Part shown: piece by piece, positions 1 to 11,200 of the stretch
How the letters are laid out: each line of letters opens with the position of its first letter
How positions within the stretch are numbered: position 1 is the stretch's first letter
Source: Dehalococcoidia bacterium
GTDB taxonomy: Bacteria; Chloroflexota; Dehalococcoidia; WHTO01
DNA: 36,515 nt
NCBI GenBank assembly: GCA_009377665.1
Contig: WHTO01000008.1
Coordinates: forward strand, 1-36,515
Reading direction: 5' to 3'
The notes under the pieces: model-generated
What the model was told of the DNA's origin: nothing
The model's database searches: none
What the model saw: only the letters and a program-made list of their open reading frames with translations
Position numbers and translations under genes: made by a program

Positions 1-407
1 TTGCGTGTGCTCCTGGCGATCTTGCGGGCGAGCAGGCGGGGGTGCGCAGGAAGGTCTGCCACCACGCCGACATCGACGACCAGGACGTCACAGGACGCTC
101 CGCGCGCGAGGACGTTGATGGCGGCGCCCCCGCGGAGGAAGTTGGCGACCATCTGGGCGGTGACCGATTGGGGATAGGGCGAGACGCCCTCTTCGGCCAC
201 GCCGTGGTCTCCCACGGCCAGGACGACAGCGCGCCGGGGGTAGGCGCGGCTGCAGCCGCTGATGCCGGCGAGCTGCAGCGAAAGCCCTTCCAGGCGGCCG
301 AGGCTGCCCGGTGGCTTGGTCAGCCGGGCCTGGCGCTGGCGCGCCCGCTCCATCGCGTCTTCATCGAGCGGCGCGATTGGGCCGATCAGCTGCTCCAGGT
401 CGCTCAT
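1..407 (-). CDS. cobT: Nicotinate-nucleotide--dimethylbenzimidazole phosphoribosyltransferase (CobT), N-terminal part; gene runs off the window edge
   Basis: Minus-strand reading from ATG at 407: MSDLEQLIGPIAPLDEDAMERARQRQARLTKPPGSLGRLEGLSLQLAGI...AVVLAVGDHGVAEEGVSPYPQSVTAQMVANFLRGGAAINVLAR, which has typical CobT motifs. The start overlaps the stop of the upstream ATPase gene (ATGA). Confidence 0.9.
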   Translation of the reverse strand, partial: MSDLEQLIGPIAPLDEDAMERARQRQARLTKPPGSLGRLEGLSLQLAGISGCSRAYPRRAVVLAVGDHGVAEEGVSPYPQSVTAQMVANFLRGGAAINVLARGASCDVLVVDVGVVADLPAHPRLLARKIARSTR

Positions 408-1198
408 GAGGATGGCCGGAGGTGGGGTGGCGGCTCAGGCAGGACGATCGGGCGGCCGGTGACGGGGTCGACCAGCAGCCTCGCGTCGGCACCGTAGACG
501 TCCTTCAAGAGTGGGGCGGTCAGCGCCTCCTCCGGCGGACCGGCGGCGACCGCTCGTCCGCCGGACAGCACCAGCAGCTCGTCGCAGTACGCCGCCGCGA
601 GGGTCAGGTCGTGGGCGACCGCCAGGACGGTCTTGCCCAGGCGCCGGGCGAGGTCGAGGGCCAGGGCGAAGACCGCCGACTGGTGCTGGAGGTCGAGGTG
701 GGCGGTGGGCTCGTCCAGCAGCAGCACCGGAGCCTGCTGGGCGAGCGCCCGCGCCACGACGACGCGCTGGCGCTCGCCGCCAGAGAGCTCGTGCACGGGG
801 CGGTCAGCCAGGTCGAGGACGCCGAGCTCGTGCATCGCTTCGCGCACCACGCGCAGGTCCTCGGCGGTTTCGCTCTCCCAGAGGCGCAGGTGCGGTGTGC
901 GGCCCATGAGCACCACCTCGCCGGCGAGGAAGCCCGGAGGCAGGTCGGGCACCTGGGGCACGACCGCCACGAGGCGTGCCCTCTGGGCGGTGGTCAGGGA
1001 AGCGGAGTCTATCTCGCCGAGGTGGACGCTGCCCGCCATCAGGGGAATGACGCCGGTGAGGGCGCGGATCACCGTCGACTTTCCCGCGCCGTTGGGCCCG
1101 ACGAGACCGGTCAGCGTACCGGGACTCAGCGAAAAGGTGAGCGCGCGGATGACCGCCCGTCCGCGGTAGCCGACCGTCATGTCGCGGGCGGAGATCAT
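404..1198 (-). CDS. btuD: ABC transporter ATP-binding protein, cobalamin/Fe-siderophore importer family (BtuD/FecE-like)
   Basis: Walker A GPNGAGKST, signature LSGGERQRV, Walker B VLLLDEPTAHLD; operon with FecCD-type permease behind a cobalamin riboswitch. Confidence 0.9.
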   Translation of the reverse strand: MISARDMTVGYRGRAVIRALTFSLSPGTLTGLVGPNGAGKSTVIRALTGVIPLMAGSVHLGEIDSASLTTAQRARLVAVVPQVPDLPPGFLAGEVVLMGRTPHLRLWESETAEDLRVVREAMHELGVLDLADRPVHELSGGERQRVVVARALAQQAPVLLLDEPTAHLDLQHQSAVFALALDLARRLGKTVLAVAHDLTLAAAYCDELLVLSGGRAVAAGPPEEALTAPLLKDVYGADARLLVDPVTGRPIVLPEPPPHLRPSS

Positions 1199-2280
1199 CG
1201 GAAGCTCAGCGGACGCCGCCGCCGCAGGAGGATGAGGAAGAACGGGGCGCCGATGATGGCGGTGACGATGCCCACCGGGACCTCGGCGGGCTCGATCAAC
1301 GTGCGGGCCGCGAGGTCCGCGAGCACGAGCATCGCGGCCCCGAGAGCGGCGGCGACGGGCAGGAGCTGGCGGTTGTCGGGGCCGCAGAGGAGGCGGACGG
1401 TGTGCGGGATGACCAGCCCGATGAAGCCGATGACTCCGCTAACCGAGACCGCGGCCGCTGTCCCGACGCTCGCGGCGATGATCATGGTGAGGCGCACCCG
1501 CGTGACGTCGACGCCCAGCTGTTGCGCCTCGTGCTCGTCGAGCTGCATGGCGTTGAGCACCCGGCCATGGAGGATGATCAGGGCGCCGGCGGGCAGGACG
1601 TAGGGAATCAGCAGCCACATCTTGCTCCAGCTGGCGAGGTTGAAGCCGCCAAGAACCCAGGCCAGGATGGCCCTCACGTCGTCCTCGCTGCGCAGCATAA
1701 GCAACGATGTGAGGGCGGTTGCGAAGGCGGAGACGGTAACGCCGGCGAGGATCAGCGTCGTGACCTGCGAACCACTCCCCGTGCGGGCCAGCAGGTAAGA
1801 GGCGAACGTCGCCACCAGCGCGCCGGTGAAGGCGAAGAGGGACAGCACGCTGAAGGGATAGAAGGCTACGTCAATCGGGGAGATGATCGCGATCGTGCCA
1901 CCGAGCGAGGCGCCGGCCGCAGCGCCGATCAGGTAGGGATCAGCAAGGGGGTTGCGCAGTACCGCCTGGTAGGCGCCTCCACAGAGGGCCAGCGTCGCCC
2001 CCACGGCGGCAGCCATGAGCACCCGTGGCAGGCGGACGTCGAGGATTATCGTCTGCTCGGCGGCGCTCCAATCGTGTGCGAGCGGCGCCCCCACCGCCGA
2101 CAACAGGATCTGCACGACGGTGACGAAGTCGATGCCCGCCGCACCCTGCGTCAGGGCGAAGATCACGCAGGCCAGGGCGAGGCCGAGCGAGCCGCCGAGG
2201 CGCAGGCGGAAACCCCAGCGGGCACGCCCGGCCAGGAGCGAACCACGCGCCGCGGGCCGTGGCAGCGCTCCTTCGGTCAT
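1195..2280 (-). CDS. btuC: FecCD/BtuC-type ABC transporter permease
   Basis: Multi-TM protein with FecCD motifs (DVRLPRVLMAAAVGATLALCGGAYQAVLRNPLADPYLIGAAAGASLG; GVIGFIGLVIPHTVRLLCGPDNRQLLP). Confidence 0.92.
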   Translation of the reverse strand: MTEGALPRPAARGSLLAGRARWGFRLRLGGSLGLALACVIFALTQGAAGIDFVTVVQILLSAVGAPLAHDWSAAEQTIILDVRLPRVLMAAAVGATLALCGGAYQAVLRNPLADPYLIGAAAGASLGGTIAIISPIDVAFYPFSVLSLFAFTGALVATFASYLLARTGSGSQVTTLILAGVTVSAFATALTSLLMLRSEDDVRAILAWVLGGFNLASWSKMWLLIPYVLPAGALIILHGRVLNAMQLDEHEAQQLGVDVTRVRLTMIIAASVGTAAAVSVSGVIGFIGLVIPHTVRLLCGPDNRQLLPVAAALGAAMLVLADLAARTLIEPAEVPVGIVTAIIGAPFFLILLRRRRPLSFR

Positions 2281-3311
2281 TCGAACAGCTCGGGATAGAG
2301 GTAAGCGGCGACCAGCTCGAGGAACTCGACGATGCGGGGCCCCGGGCGACTGGCGATGTCGGGGTCGACGCCGTGAATCCGTCCCTCCCGCACGGCGGTG
2401 ATTACGGCCCAGCCGGGGCGTGCGCTGACCGTCTCGATGGTCTCGCCGAAGGCTTCGTCGGCCAGGATGACGACCTCCGGGTCGGCCGCGATAATTGCCT
2501 CGCTTGTGAGCTGCGGGAACGGTTGACCGGCAGCGGCGGCGACGTTCTCAGCGCCCAACAGCTCGTAGAGGTCGCCGATGAAGCTGCCCGGTCCGACGGA
2601 GAAGAGGGTGTTGTCGAGCTCGTGGAAGACGCGTGGACCCTCGTCCGCGCCGGACACGGCCTCAACGATGGAATCGACACGGTTCGCCATGTCGCTGGCA
2701 ACGGCCGCGGCCTCCTCGCCGTGGCCGGTTATCTCGCCGAAGAGCTCGACGCGCTCCATGATGCCGTCGAGCTCGGCGGGGGGTTCCAGGAAGAGGACCT
2801 CGACGCCGAGGTCGTCGAGGACGCTGACGATGTCTCCCTCGTTCGAGAAGATCAGCACGAGGTCAGGCTCTTCGGCGAGGATGGCCTCCGGGCTCGGTGC
2901 GAAGGCGTCCAGCCTGGCCTTAAGCAGGGCCTCCTCGGGGAAGTTGGAGTAAAGGTCGGCGGCCACTATCTGGTCCCCCGCATCGATGGCGTAGAGGATC
3001 TCCGTGGCGGAGGCGTCGAGCGAGACTATGCGTTGCGGAGCTTCTTCGATGACGAGCTCCTCGCCATCGCTGCGCTCGACGGTGAGGGGGAAACCATCGT
3101 CATCCGGGGCATCCCCAGCGGCCGCCGTCCCCACCGCGGTGGCGGACTCCCGCGGCTCCTCCTCGTTGCCGGACGATAGCTCGCCGGTCGCGTCCGGGGC
3201 GGGCGCATCGATGCCGTCGTCGTCATCATCGTCTCCACAGGCGCTGACCAGCAGCGCAGCGGCTGCCAGCAGGCCCAGGAGAACCGTCCAGGTTTTTCTG
3301 TTGTGTCCCAT
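2277..3311 (-). CDS. btuF: Periplasmic-binding lipoprotein of the cobalamin/siderophore ABC importer (BtuF-like)
   Basis: Lipobox LLVSAC followed by GDDDDDD, then PQRIVSLDASATEILYAIDAGDQIVAADLYSNFPEEA... typical of BtuF/FhuD-type proteins; first gene after a cobalamin riboswitch. Confidence 0.88.
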   Translation of the reverse strand: MGHNRKTWTVLLGLLAAAALLVSACGDDDDDDGIDAPAPDATGELSSGNEEEPRESATAVGTAAAGDAPDDDGFPLTVERSDGEELVIEEAPQRIVSLDASATEILYAIDAGDQIVAADLYSNFPEEALLKARLDAFAPSPEAILAEEPDLVLIFSNEGDIVSVLDDLGVEVLFLEPPAELDGIMERVELFGEITGHGEEAAAVASDMANRVDSIVEAVSGADEGPRVFHELDNTLFSVGPGSFIGDLYELLGAENVAAAAGQPFPQLTSEAIIAADPEVVILADEAFGETIETVSARPGWAVITAVREGRIHGVDPDIASRPGPRIVEFLELVAAYLYPELFE

Positions 3312-3356
3312 CTTTCCTCCTCGGCTGTGTGGCCGAGGAAAGCCCGGGTTGTGGCG

Positions 3357-3390
3357 AGCAAAAAAGAACCCTGCCCGGATGGGGCAGGGG
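3357..3390 (-). terminator. Intrinsic terminator in the btuF leader (expression platform of the cobalamin riboswitch)
   Basis: Minus-strand RNA: CCCTGCCC-CATCC-GGGCAGGG followed by TTCTTTTTTGC. Confidence 0.8.
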
Positions 3391-3424
3391 CTCGGCTTGC
3401 TCGATGCCGCCCCGCCTTTCCTCG

Positions 3425-3540
3425 AAGGCTGTTGACTGCTCGCAGAAGCAGGCGGCCTGGCTCCCGGGCTAAGGGCCCGGATACAGTTGCGGGACAGCGC
3501 CGGCTTCTCACCGGCTTCGCTGCTGCTGCGAATTGACTAT
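3425..3540 (-). promoter_or_regulatory. Cobalamin (AdoCbl) riboswitch aptamer; boundaries approximate
   Basis: Minus-strand sequence GGTGAGAAGCCGGCGCTGTCCCGCAACTGTATCC...GGGAGCCAGGCCGCCTGC contains the conserved cobalamin-riboswitch core and B12 box. Confidence 0.9.
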
Positions 3541-3622
3541 TCGGTTGTGGTTGGAATGCTAGCAGGCGGACGCCGAGAAAACTCGTTTGTGCCAGGCAAA
3601 TAGTTCTGGCTAGGCTAAGTAA

Positions 3623-5639
<2,017 letters not shown>

Positions 5640-5682
5640 CTGTAGCGGCTTTGCAAGGGAAAGGCGCCGAGGTGTCGTTTAG

Positions 5683-5712
5683 TTGACATCCTTCGAAATA
5701 TGGGGGTAGCAT
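5683..5712 (+). promoter_or_regulatory. Candidate sigma-70-type promoter for the c-di-AMP riboswitch transcript
   Basis: TTGACA (5683-5688), 18-nt spacer, TAGCAT (5707-5712). Confidence 0.5.
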
Positions 5713-5751
5713 TGCAGGGACATCCGAAGCACGCTACCCCCTTAGCGTGCA

Positions 5752-5895
5752 AGCCGAATAACTGCCGAGCCCGCCGGGCGGCGGGGCGGGGGATCCACAT
5801 CCCACCGGGGTGAATCTCGTCGGGGGCGGCGAGTAGGGCAGCCCATTAGCCCGAACCCGACAGCTAACCTCGCAGGCAGGAGTGGGCCTTGAAGC
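5752..5895 (+). promoter_or_regulatory. Cyclic di-AMP riboswitch (ydaO/yuaA type); boundaries approximate
   Basis: Contains GGGGTGAATC...GAGTAGGGCAGCCC...AGCCCGAACCCGACAGCTAACCTCGCAGGC, which matches the conserved ydaO-yuaA core. Confidence 0.88.
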
Positions 5896-5903
5896 GCGGA
5901 GCC

Positions 5904-5929
5904 AAAGGGCGCCCGTGACAGGGCCCTTT
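5904..5929 (+). terminator. Hairpin between c-di-AMP aptamer and ORF (possible expression platform)
   Basis: AAAGGGC(5904-5910)...GCCCTTT(5923-5929), followed by only a weak U-tract. Confidence 0.45.
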
Positions 5930-5955
5930 ACATTGCCCCACGACAAGGAGCGATT

Positions 5956-6180
5956 ATGCAGGCAACCACTCCCACGACATCGCCGAAGAACTGTCCGCGC
6001 TGTCGCGGCTCCATGATCATGGAGCGTGACTGGTACGGGTCCTACGGCACTTGCATCTGCTGCGGATTCGTCCACGAGATGTCGGCGCGCTCGCCGATGG
6101 AGATCCTGCGCGAAGAAGCCGAGCTGGCCGCCACGAGGCAACGCCGCCGCCAGCCATCACACGGCAAGCTTCGACTCTAA
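5956..6180 (+). CDS. Small zinc-ribbon protein (74 aa) under a c-di-AMP riboswitch
   Basis: MQATTPTTSPKNCPRCRGSMIMERDWYGSYGTCICCGFVHEMSA...: two Cys pairs (CPRC...CICC); ATG follows AAGGAG. Confidence 0.75.
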   Translation: MQATTPTTSPKNCPRCRGSMIMERDWYGSYGTCICCGFVHEMSARSPMEILREEAELAATRQRRRQPSHGKLRL

Positions 6181-6192
6181 CCCTCAACCCCC

Positions 6193-6219
6193 GGGCCGGA
6201 TTGCCGGCCTTATTTTTTG
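6193..6219 (+). terminator. Intrinsic terminator after the zinc-ribbon gene
   Basis: GGCCGG-ATTG-CCGGCC followed by TTATTTTTTG. Confidence 0.8.
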
Positions 6220-6357
6220 TCCAACCGCCAGGCCGGCCCCCGATGGGGGCCGGCTGCTGGCGTGTGCCGACCGTCAACCCACCGTTCGCATTTGCCAGCG
6301 GCGGCGTGTGGCTGTACTCTGCCCGCATAAGGGGCAAGGGCTCAAGCCGGTTAACAA

Positions 6358-7038
6358 TTGGTCAGCATACGCGTCCTCATAGCAGAAGACCATGGGGTGG
6401 TCCGCGAGGCCATCACGGCGCTGCTCGACCGCTATCCCGATATCGATGTTGTCGGCGGTGCCGACGACGGTCGCAAGGCCGTAGAATTGTCGGCCCGGTT
6501 GCGGCCGGACGTGATTCTCATGGACGTCGCTATGCCGGGCTTGAACGGCGTGGATGCCACCGCCCAGATCAGGCGGTTGCAGCCCACTGTCAAGGTCCTG
6601 ATGCTGAGCGGTTACGGCGATGAAGAGCGGGTCGTCGAAGCCATGCAGGCCGGAGCATCCGGGTACATAATCAAGCGCTCGGATTCGGACGAGCTGCTGA
6701 TCGCCATCAAGTCGGTCTACCGGGGCAACACCTACTTCAGCTCAGAGCTTGCGGTTGACGGTGGCGGCAAGGCGCTCATGACGCGTGCGCGGGGCGGTGG
6801 TCCGTCCGAGTCGCTCACACCACGCGAGCGCGAGGTCCTGCAGCTCGTGGCCGAGGGCTATTCCAGCCAGCAGATAGCTGACCGGCTGGTGATCAGCCTA
6901 AAAACGGTTGAGGTTCACCGCTCGAACATCATGTCGAAGATCAAAGCGAAGAACCGGACGGATGTCGTCCGCTACGCCCTTCGCGCCGGCATCGTCGAAC
7001 TAGAGCCGCCGGCCAGGGCTGACGCGGCGCCAGCCTGA
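6358..7038 (+). CDS. NarL/FixJ-family response regulator (REC + LuxR HTH), TTG start
   Basis: VLIAEDHGVVREAI...VILMDVAMPGLNG receiver; LTPREREVLQLVAEGYSSQQIADRLVISLKTVEVHRSNIMSKI LuxR-type HTH. Confidence 0.92.
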   Translation: MVSIRVLIAEDHGVVREAITALLDRYPDIDVVGGADDGRKAVELSARLRPDVILMDVAMPGLNGVDATAQIRRLQPTVKVLMLSGYGDEERVVEAMQAGASGYIIKRSDSDELLIAIKSVYRGNTYFSSELAVDGGGKALMTRARGGGPSESLTPREREVLQLVAEGYSSQQIADRLVISLKTVEVHRSNIMSKIKAKNRTDVVRYALRAGIVELEPPARADAAPA

Positions 7039-7292
7039 TGGAAGGAGCAATGATGGAGGCGGTCGCCGATTCACTTCCGGAAACCTTCTTGATCCGGCTC
7101 AAGCGCCTGGTGTCGATCCGCAATGAGCGCTACGCCGAGCTCAACGCTGAGGGCCTGGCCATGGTCGACCGCTCGATCTTTTCGATCTTCAGAGACTGCG
7201 AGCGCGAAGGCCTGAGCAAAGAGGCACGGGACATTCTGGGCTCCGCCCGAAGTGAAGACCAGGTCCCTGCCGCGCCTCTAGTGCTGGGATAG
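7038..7292 (+). CDS. Hypothetical small protein (84 aa or shorter), coupled to the response regulator
   Basis: ORF starts in a TGATG overlap with the RR stop; a second in-frame ATG at 7050 follows a GGAGCA-like SD. No family recognised. Confidence 0.5.
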   Translation: MEGAMMEAVADSLPETFLIRLKRLVSIRNERYAELNAEGLAMVDRSIFSIFRDCEREGLSKEARDILGSARSEDQVPAAPLVLG

Positions 7293-7299
7293 GACGCGC

Positions 7300-8049
7300 T
7301 TAAGCTGCTTCGGGCGCTTCCTCGTCCGCCAGCCTGGCCCGTAGCAACAGGACCGCCTCGCGATGGATCTGGCTGACACGCGAGGCTGAGACACCCAGGA
7401 CGTCGCCGATCCTGCTTAGCGGGTCTTCATCTACGTAGCAACGCTGCAGGACGAGGCGCTGGCGCTCGGAAAGGGTTCCGATGGCGCTGCGGAGGCGCCG
7501 CGCGAGGTCTGCGCGTTCCGCCCGCGCCAGCGGATCCACGGTCTGGTCTTGATCGTCGACGTCAAAGCGTGCATGGTCCCCGCCGTCGGACGGTGAGGTC
7601 ATGCGGTCGAGCGATACAAAGCTTGCCGCCGCCGCCTCTTCGATCCTGGTCAGGGCATGCGCCGAGACTCCCAACTCGTCGGCCATTTCGATGCGGGTAG
7701 GCTCGCGGCCCAGGGACTGGGTGAGGTCAACGCGCGCCTGGCCGGCTCGCTTGACCTGGGTGCGCAGGGGACGCGGGAGGGGATCGGCCTTGCGCAGGGC
7801 ATCGAGGATCCGACCGCGAATCCGATGGATGGCGAAGGTCGCGAAGGATATCCCGCGGCTGTCGTCAAAGGCCGAGGCGGCCTGGATCAGGCCCTCCATG
7901 CCCCAGGAGTAAAGCTCTTCCGGGTCAACGCTGTCGCGGGCCGCCATGCGGCCAACGACGTAGCCAACGAGGCCGGTGTTCTCCGTGATCAGGCGGTTGC
8001 GCTCTTCCAAACCTGGTCTGCGATGCAGCTGGCGGAGCGTGGTCTGCAT
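7300..8049 (-). CDS. RNA polymerase sigma factor, FliA/WhiG-like (sigma-28 type)
   Basis: ENTGLVGYVVGRMAARDSVDPEELYSWGMEGLIQAASAFDDSRGISFATFAIHRIRGRILDALRKADPLPRPLRTQVK...TLSERQRLVLQRCYVDEDPLSRIGDVLGVSASRVSQIHREAVLLLR. ATG at 8049 follows GGAGG, so this is preferred over the 8106 start. Confidence 0.9.
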   Translation of the reverse strand: MQTTLRQLHRRPGLEERNRLITENTGLVGYVVGRMAARDSVDPEELYSWGMEGLIQAASAFDDSRGISFATFAIHRIRGRILDALRKADPLPRPLRTQVKRAGQARVDLTQSLGREPTRIEMADELGVSAHALTRIEEAAAASFVSLDRMTSPSDGGDHARFDVDDQDQTVDPLARAERADLARRLRSAIGTLSERQRLVLQRCYVDEDPLSRIGDVLGVSASRVSQIHREAVLLLRARLADEEAPEAA

Positions 8050-8181
8050 TCGATTGCCTCCTTCGTGTATGCGGAGGCAAGTGTCGAGCCGGCCGGTGGC
8101 CTTCACTATTGGGGAAAACCCCTAGGGGGCCGCCGTAGACCACCGATCTTTCGCTGATCCCAAGCGCAGCGCCCGCGTTCG

Positions 8182-8209
8182 TTGACGGGGGGCTGAAACT
8201 ACGGATAAT
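8182..8209 (+). promoter_or_regulatory. Candidate promoter of the hybrid histidine kinase gene
   Basis: TTGACG (8182-8187), 16-nt spacer, GATAAT (8204-8209); ATG at 8230 with no obvious SD. Confidence 0.45.
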
Positions 8210-8229
8210 TGGCTTAGGCTTATAAGCTG

Positions 8230-11200
8230 ATGTCGTCGCCAACCGCGGTCGAACCCGAGTCTCGCCTGGAGCAGCTGGCCGCTGGTGTGGGGGCGCGGGC
8301 CGCTCTGGTGCTCCGGCCGGTTGACACCGATCTTGCTCCCGGATCATGGTGGGTCGCGGACGACCCGGGGCTCAGGCAGGCCCGGCTGCTGATCCCGGGA
8401 ATGCTTCCCGGTCTTGAGCCTACGACGCTCCGGTTGCCGCGAGACGTCCTGCCCGCCGCGGCTGAGCTGGACAGCATGGTCGTCGAAGACCGCCGCGCAC
8501 TGCTTGAAGCCGCCGGGTTGGACGACCGGGCGAGCAGCCTGCTGCTGGAAGTGGCGGGGATTAAGGCCCTCGCCGTTGTGCCGTTGGGACCGCGAGCAGC
8601 GCTGGGCTTCGTCATCCTTGGGTTCGGTTCGACGCCGGCCCCTGAGGGTCTCAGGGAGAGCATGCGGCCGCTGGCCACGGCGCTCAGCGATTCGGCCGAC
8701 GAGGAGCTCCCCCTCCGGTCCCTCGCGGCCGCAACCGGGGCTGACCTCGCGCGCCTCTACCGGGTCGACGACACAGGCTCGGCAACGGTCATCCACCTCT
8801 TCCATCAGACCGCGAGCGCCCTGCCAGAGGTCGGTGAGAACATAGGAACGGCTGGCACCGCCATCGAGAGCGTCCTCCGTTCGCAGGACACCGTCCTGGT
8901 CGAGAGTGAGCGTCGCCGAGACTGGCTGAGCCTCCTTGAGTCGGCGCAGGGGGTGGCCTCCGCGCTTTTCCTTCCGCTTTACCGCGATGGGCAGGTCGCC
9001 GGGGTGCTGGAGCTGGCGAGCACACGCAGCGGGGGCATCTCGGGCAGCGCCTCCGAAGTGGCAGCAGGGGAGGCCTCCCGCCTCGTGGAGCTCCTGATCG
9101 AGGGCGGTGACCCGCGGCTTCCCGCGTATGAGATGGTCCGCTCGCTGATCGCAACGCCCGCTTTCGGACAGCAGGCGAACGTCGACCGCATCTGCCTCGA
9201 GGTGTTGCAACCCGATCGCGAGAATGTGCGCTTCGTCGTCGGCGGCAACGCCTTCCTCCCTGGCGATTCCGAGATAGCGCCGCTGGTTGGATCGGCAACC
9301 GAGGAGGTGATGCGCGGTGGGCCAGCCGTCATCTCGACCGAACGCGTAAACGGTTGGTTCAACAGCGCGCTGCTCGCGCAGGGCTTCCACAGCGTCCTGC
9401 GGGTGCCCGTACGCCGGGGCTCGGAGCTCCTCGGTGTGCTGTCGCTGGCCTCCCGCCGCCACGAGGCGTTTGAAGACACCCCACAGGATGTCAGCGACTT
9501 TGCCGAGCACCTGGCGCTGGTCGTGGCGACCGAGCGCCACAGGCTGACGCTGCTCAAGGACGAGAAGAAAGCACAGATCCTGTCGGACGTAGCGTCGGCG
9601 CTTGCCACGATGCCAGCAGAAGCGGCGTTCTCGATTGCCTGCCTGGCCCTGGCCCGCCAGGCCCATTTCGAGGCGGGCTGGTTCCTGGGGTCGGAGGGTG
9701 GCCTGACCTCGGGCGGCCACCAAATAGAGGTCCCGCCAACCGAGCGGGAGGGGCCTGGCCTTGTCGCTGACCTGAACCTGGTGGCGGCGGCGGGTGGGGC
9801 GCTGGAGAAAAGCCTGGTAGCGCTCGGCTATCGATCCTGCGCCACGGCGTCGTCGCGAGGCGGCCTGCTGGTGGCGGCGGCGCGCCGGCCATTCGCATTT
9901 GACGCGTCGTTCCTGGCGCTGCTGGAGACAACAGCCGAGCTGGTCGCAGCCGCCATGGAACGCGAGACCCGGAGGCGCAGTGCGCTCGACGCCACCGCGT
10001 GGACCGACGATTATCCGCAGCCCGCGCTGCTCGTCGATTCATCAAGCGGGACGATCCTCGCCGCCAGCAAGGCCGCCCGGGACCTGCTGGAGATCCCTCA
10101 GCGTGAGGTTACGCTGTGGTCGCTCGTGCCACTGCAGGCGGAGCGCCAGGTTCGCGACGCCCTGCTGGATGCTACGCCGGACGGCGGGGACATCGACATC
10201 CCCTTGATCACTGCATCAGGGCGGCGCGTCCACCTGGAGGCGAGCGCCAGGCCCGCCGGCCGGGGCTCGTGGCTGCTGCTGGGACGCGACGCAACTGGCG
10301 AGCGCGCCGGCCAGTGGCTCGCCGCCTGCCTTGCGGGTGCGCTGGCCAGCGCGTCCCGAGCGGCGGACCTAGAATCCGCAGAGCGTGCGGTCATCCAGAC
10401 TCTTGCCGACTCGGGAATCGAGGCGGGATTCCGCGCCGACGGCCAGGAGGGCAGCCCGCGGGAACCTATGACGATCCGTCCGGGGTCGGTGGAGCTCCCC
10501 CTGGATCACGCCAGCCTGAGGCTTTTGGCTTCCATCCCCGAACAGCAGAGGCCGCTGCTGGAAACATTCAGGCTGGGCCTTGCCGCGCTGTTCGGGAGTT
10601 TGAGGTCGCTGGCAGAGACGCAGACAGCGACCGACAGCCTGACTGCCAGCGTTGCGGCCCGGACTGCCGAGCTAGAAGGGCTTTTTGCGTTCGCGCGCGA
10701 CCTCTCGGAGGCGGAGGACCCGCGGTCGGCGCTTGCCGTCGCGGTCGCGCACATCGCCGCGGCGCTCAAAGCACCGGTCGCCGCCGAGGTCTGCCTGAAT
10801 GACCGACACGTCGCCGTTGCCAGCGACGAGCAGGCGGGCGCCGAGCTGGCACGGAGAATCAGAGCGTCGGCCGGCGGCCGGCACGACCTGTGCCTGCCGC
10901 GCCCGTACGGGCCGCCCGGGTTGGGCCCGGCGCCCGGTTACGAGAATCCCCTGGAGGCGCTGGTTGCTTCGACGGCCGGAGACGGTCTGATTGCGACCTA
11001 CATCGAAGCGGGACGAGTCGCTGACCCGGCGACGATCAAGCTGCTGCTTACCCACGCGGCCCAGGTTGGGGCCGCGCTCGATCGTTTCGTTACCCGGCGG
11101 GAAGCGGAGGAGTCGCGGCTGCGCTCTATCGCCGACGCCCTCGAGGAGGGTATCGCGCTGGTCGACGCCGACGATGTCGTGACCCCCGAGAACGAGCCGG

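Noticed and set aside
422-1603. 393-aa plus-strand ORF opposite the ABC ATPase/permease
   Set aside because: Antisense to well-supported btuD/btuC; no recognisable family.
3591-3610. GCCAG-N10-CTGGC inverted repeat as a MarR operator
   Set aside because: Arms are only 5 bp and such repeats are frequent in GC-rich DNA; not enough to call without comparative data.
5702-5750. Apparent bistable RNA switch: GGGGGTAGC (5702-5710) could pair with GCTACCCCC (5733-5741), competing with GCACGCTA/TAGCGTGC
   Set aside because: The first arm overlaps the predicted -10 element (TAGCAT 5707-5712), so it would probably not be in the transcript; likely coincidental.
6231-6254. Second palindromic hairpin GCCGGCCCC-CGATG-GGGGCCGGC after the zinc-ribbon terminator as a separate ncRNA
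   Set aside because: Most simply a second/backup terminator structure in a short intergenic region; no independent promoter evident.
8344-9723. 459-aa minus-strand ORF within the hybrid kinase
   Set aside because: Antisense shadow; no motif, and the sense strand has clear GAF domains.
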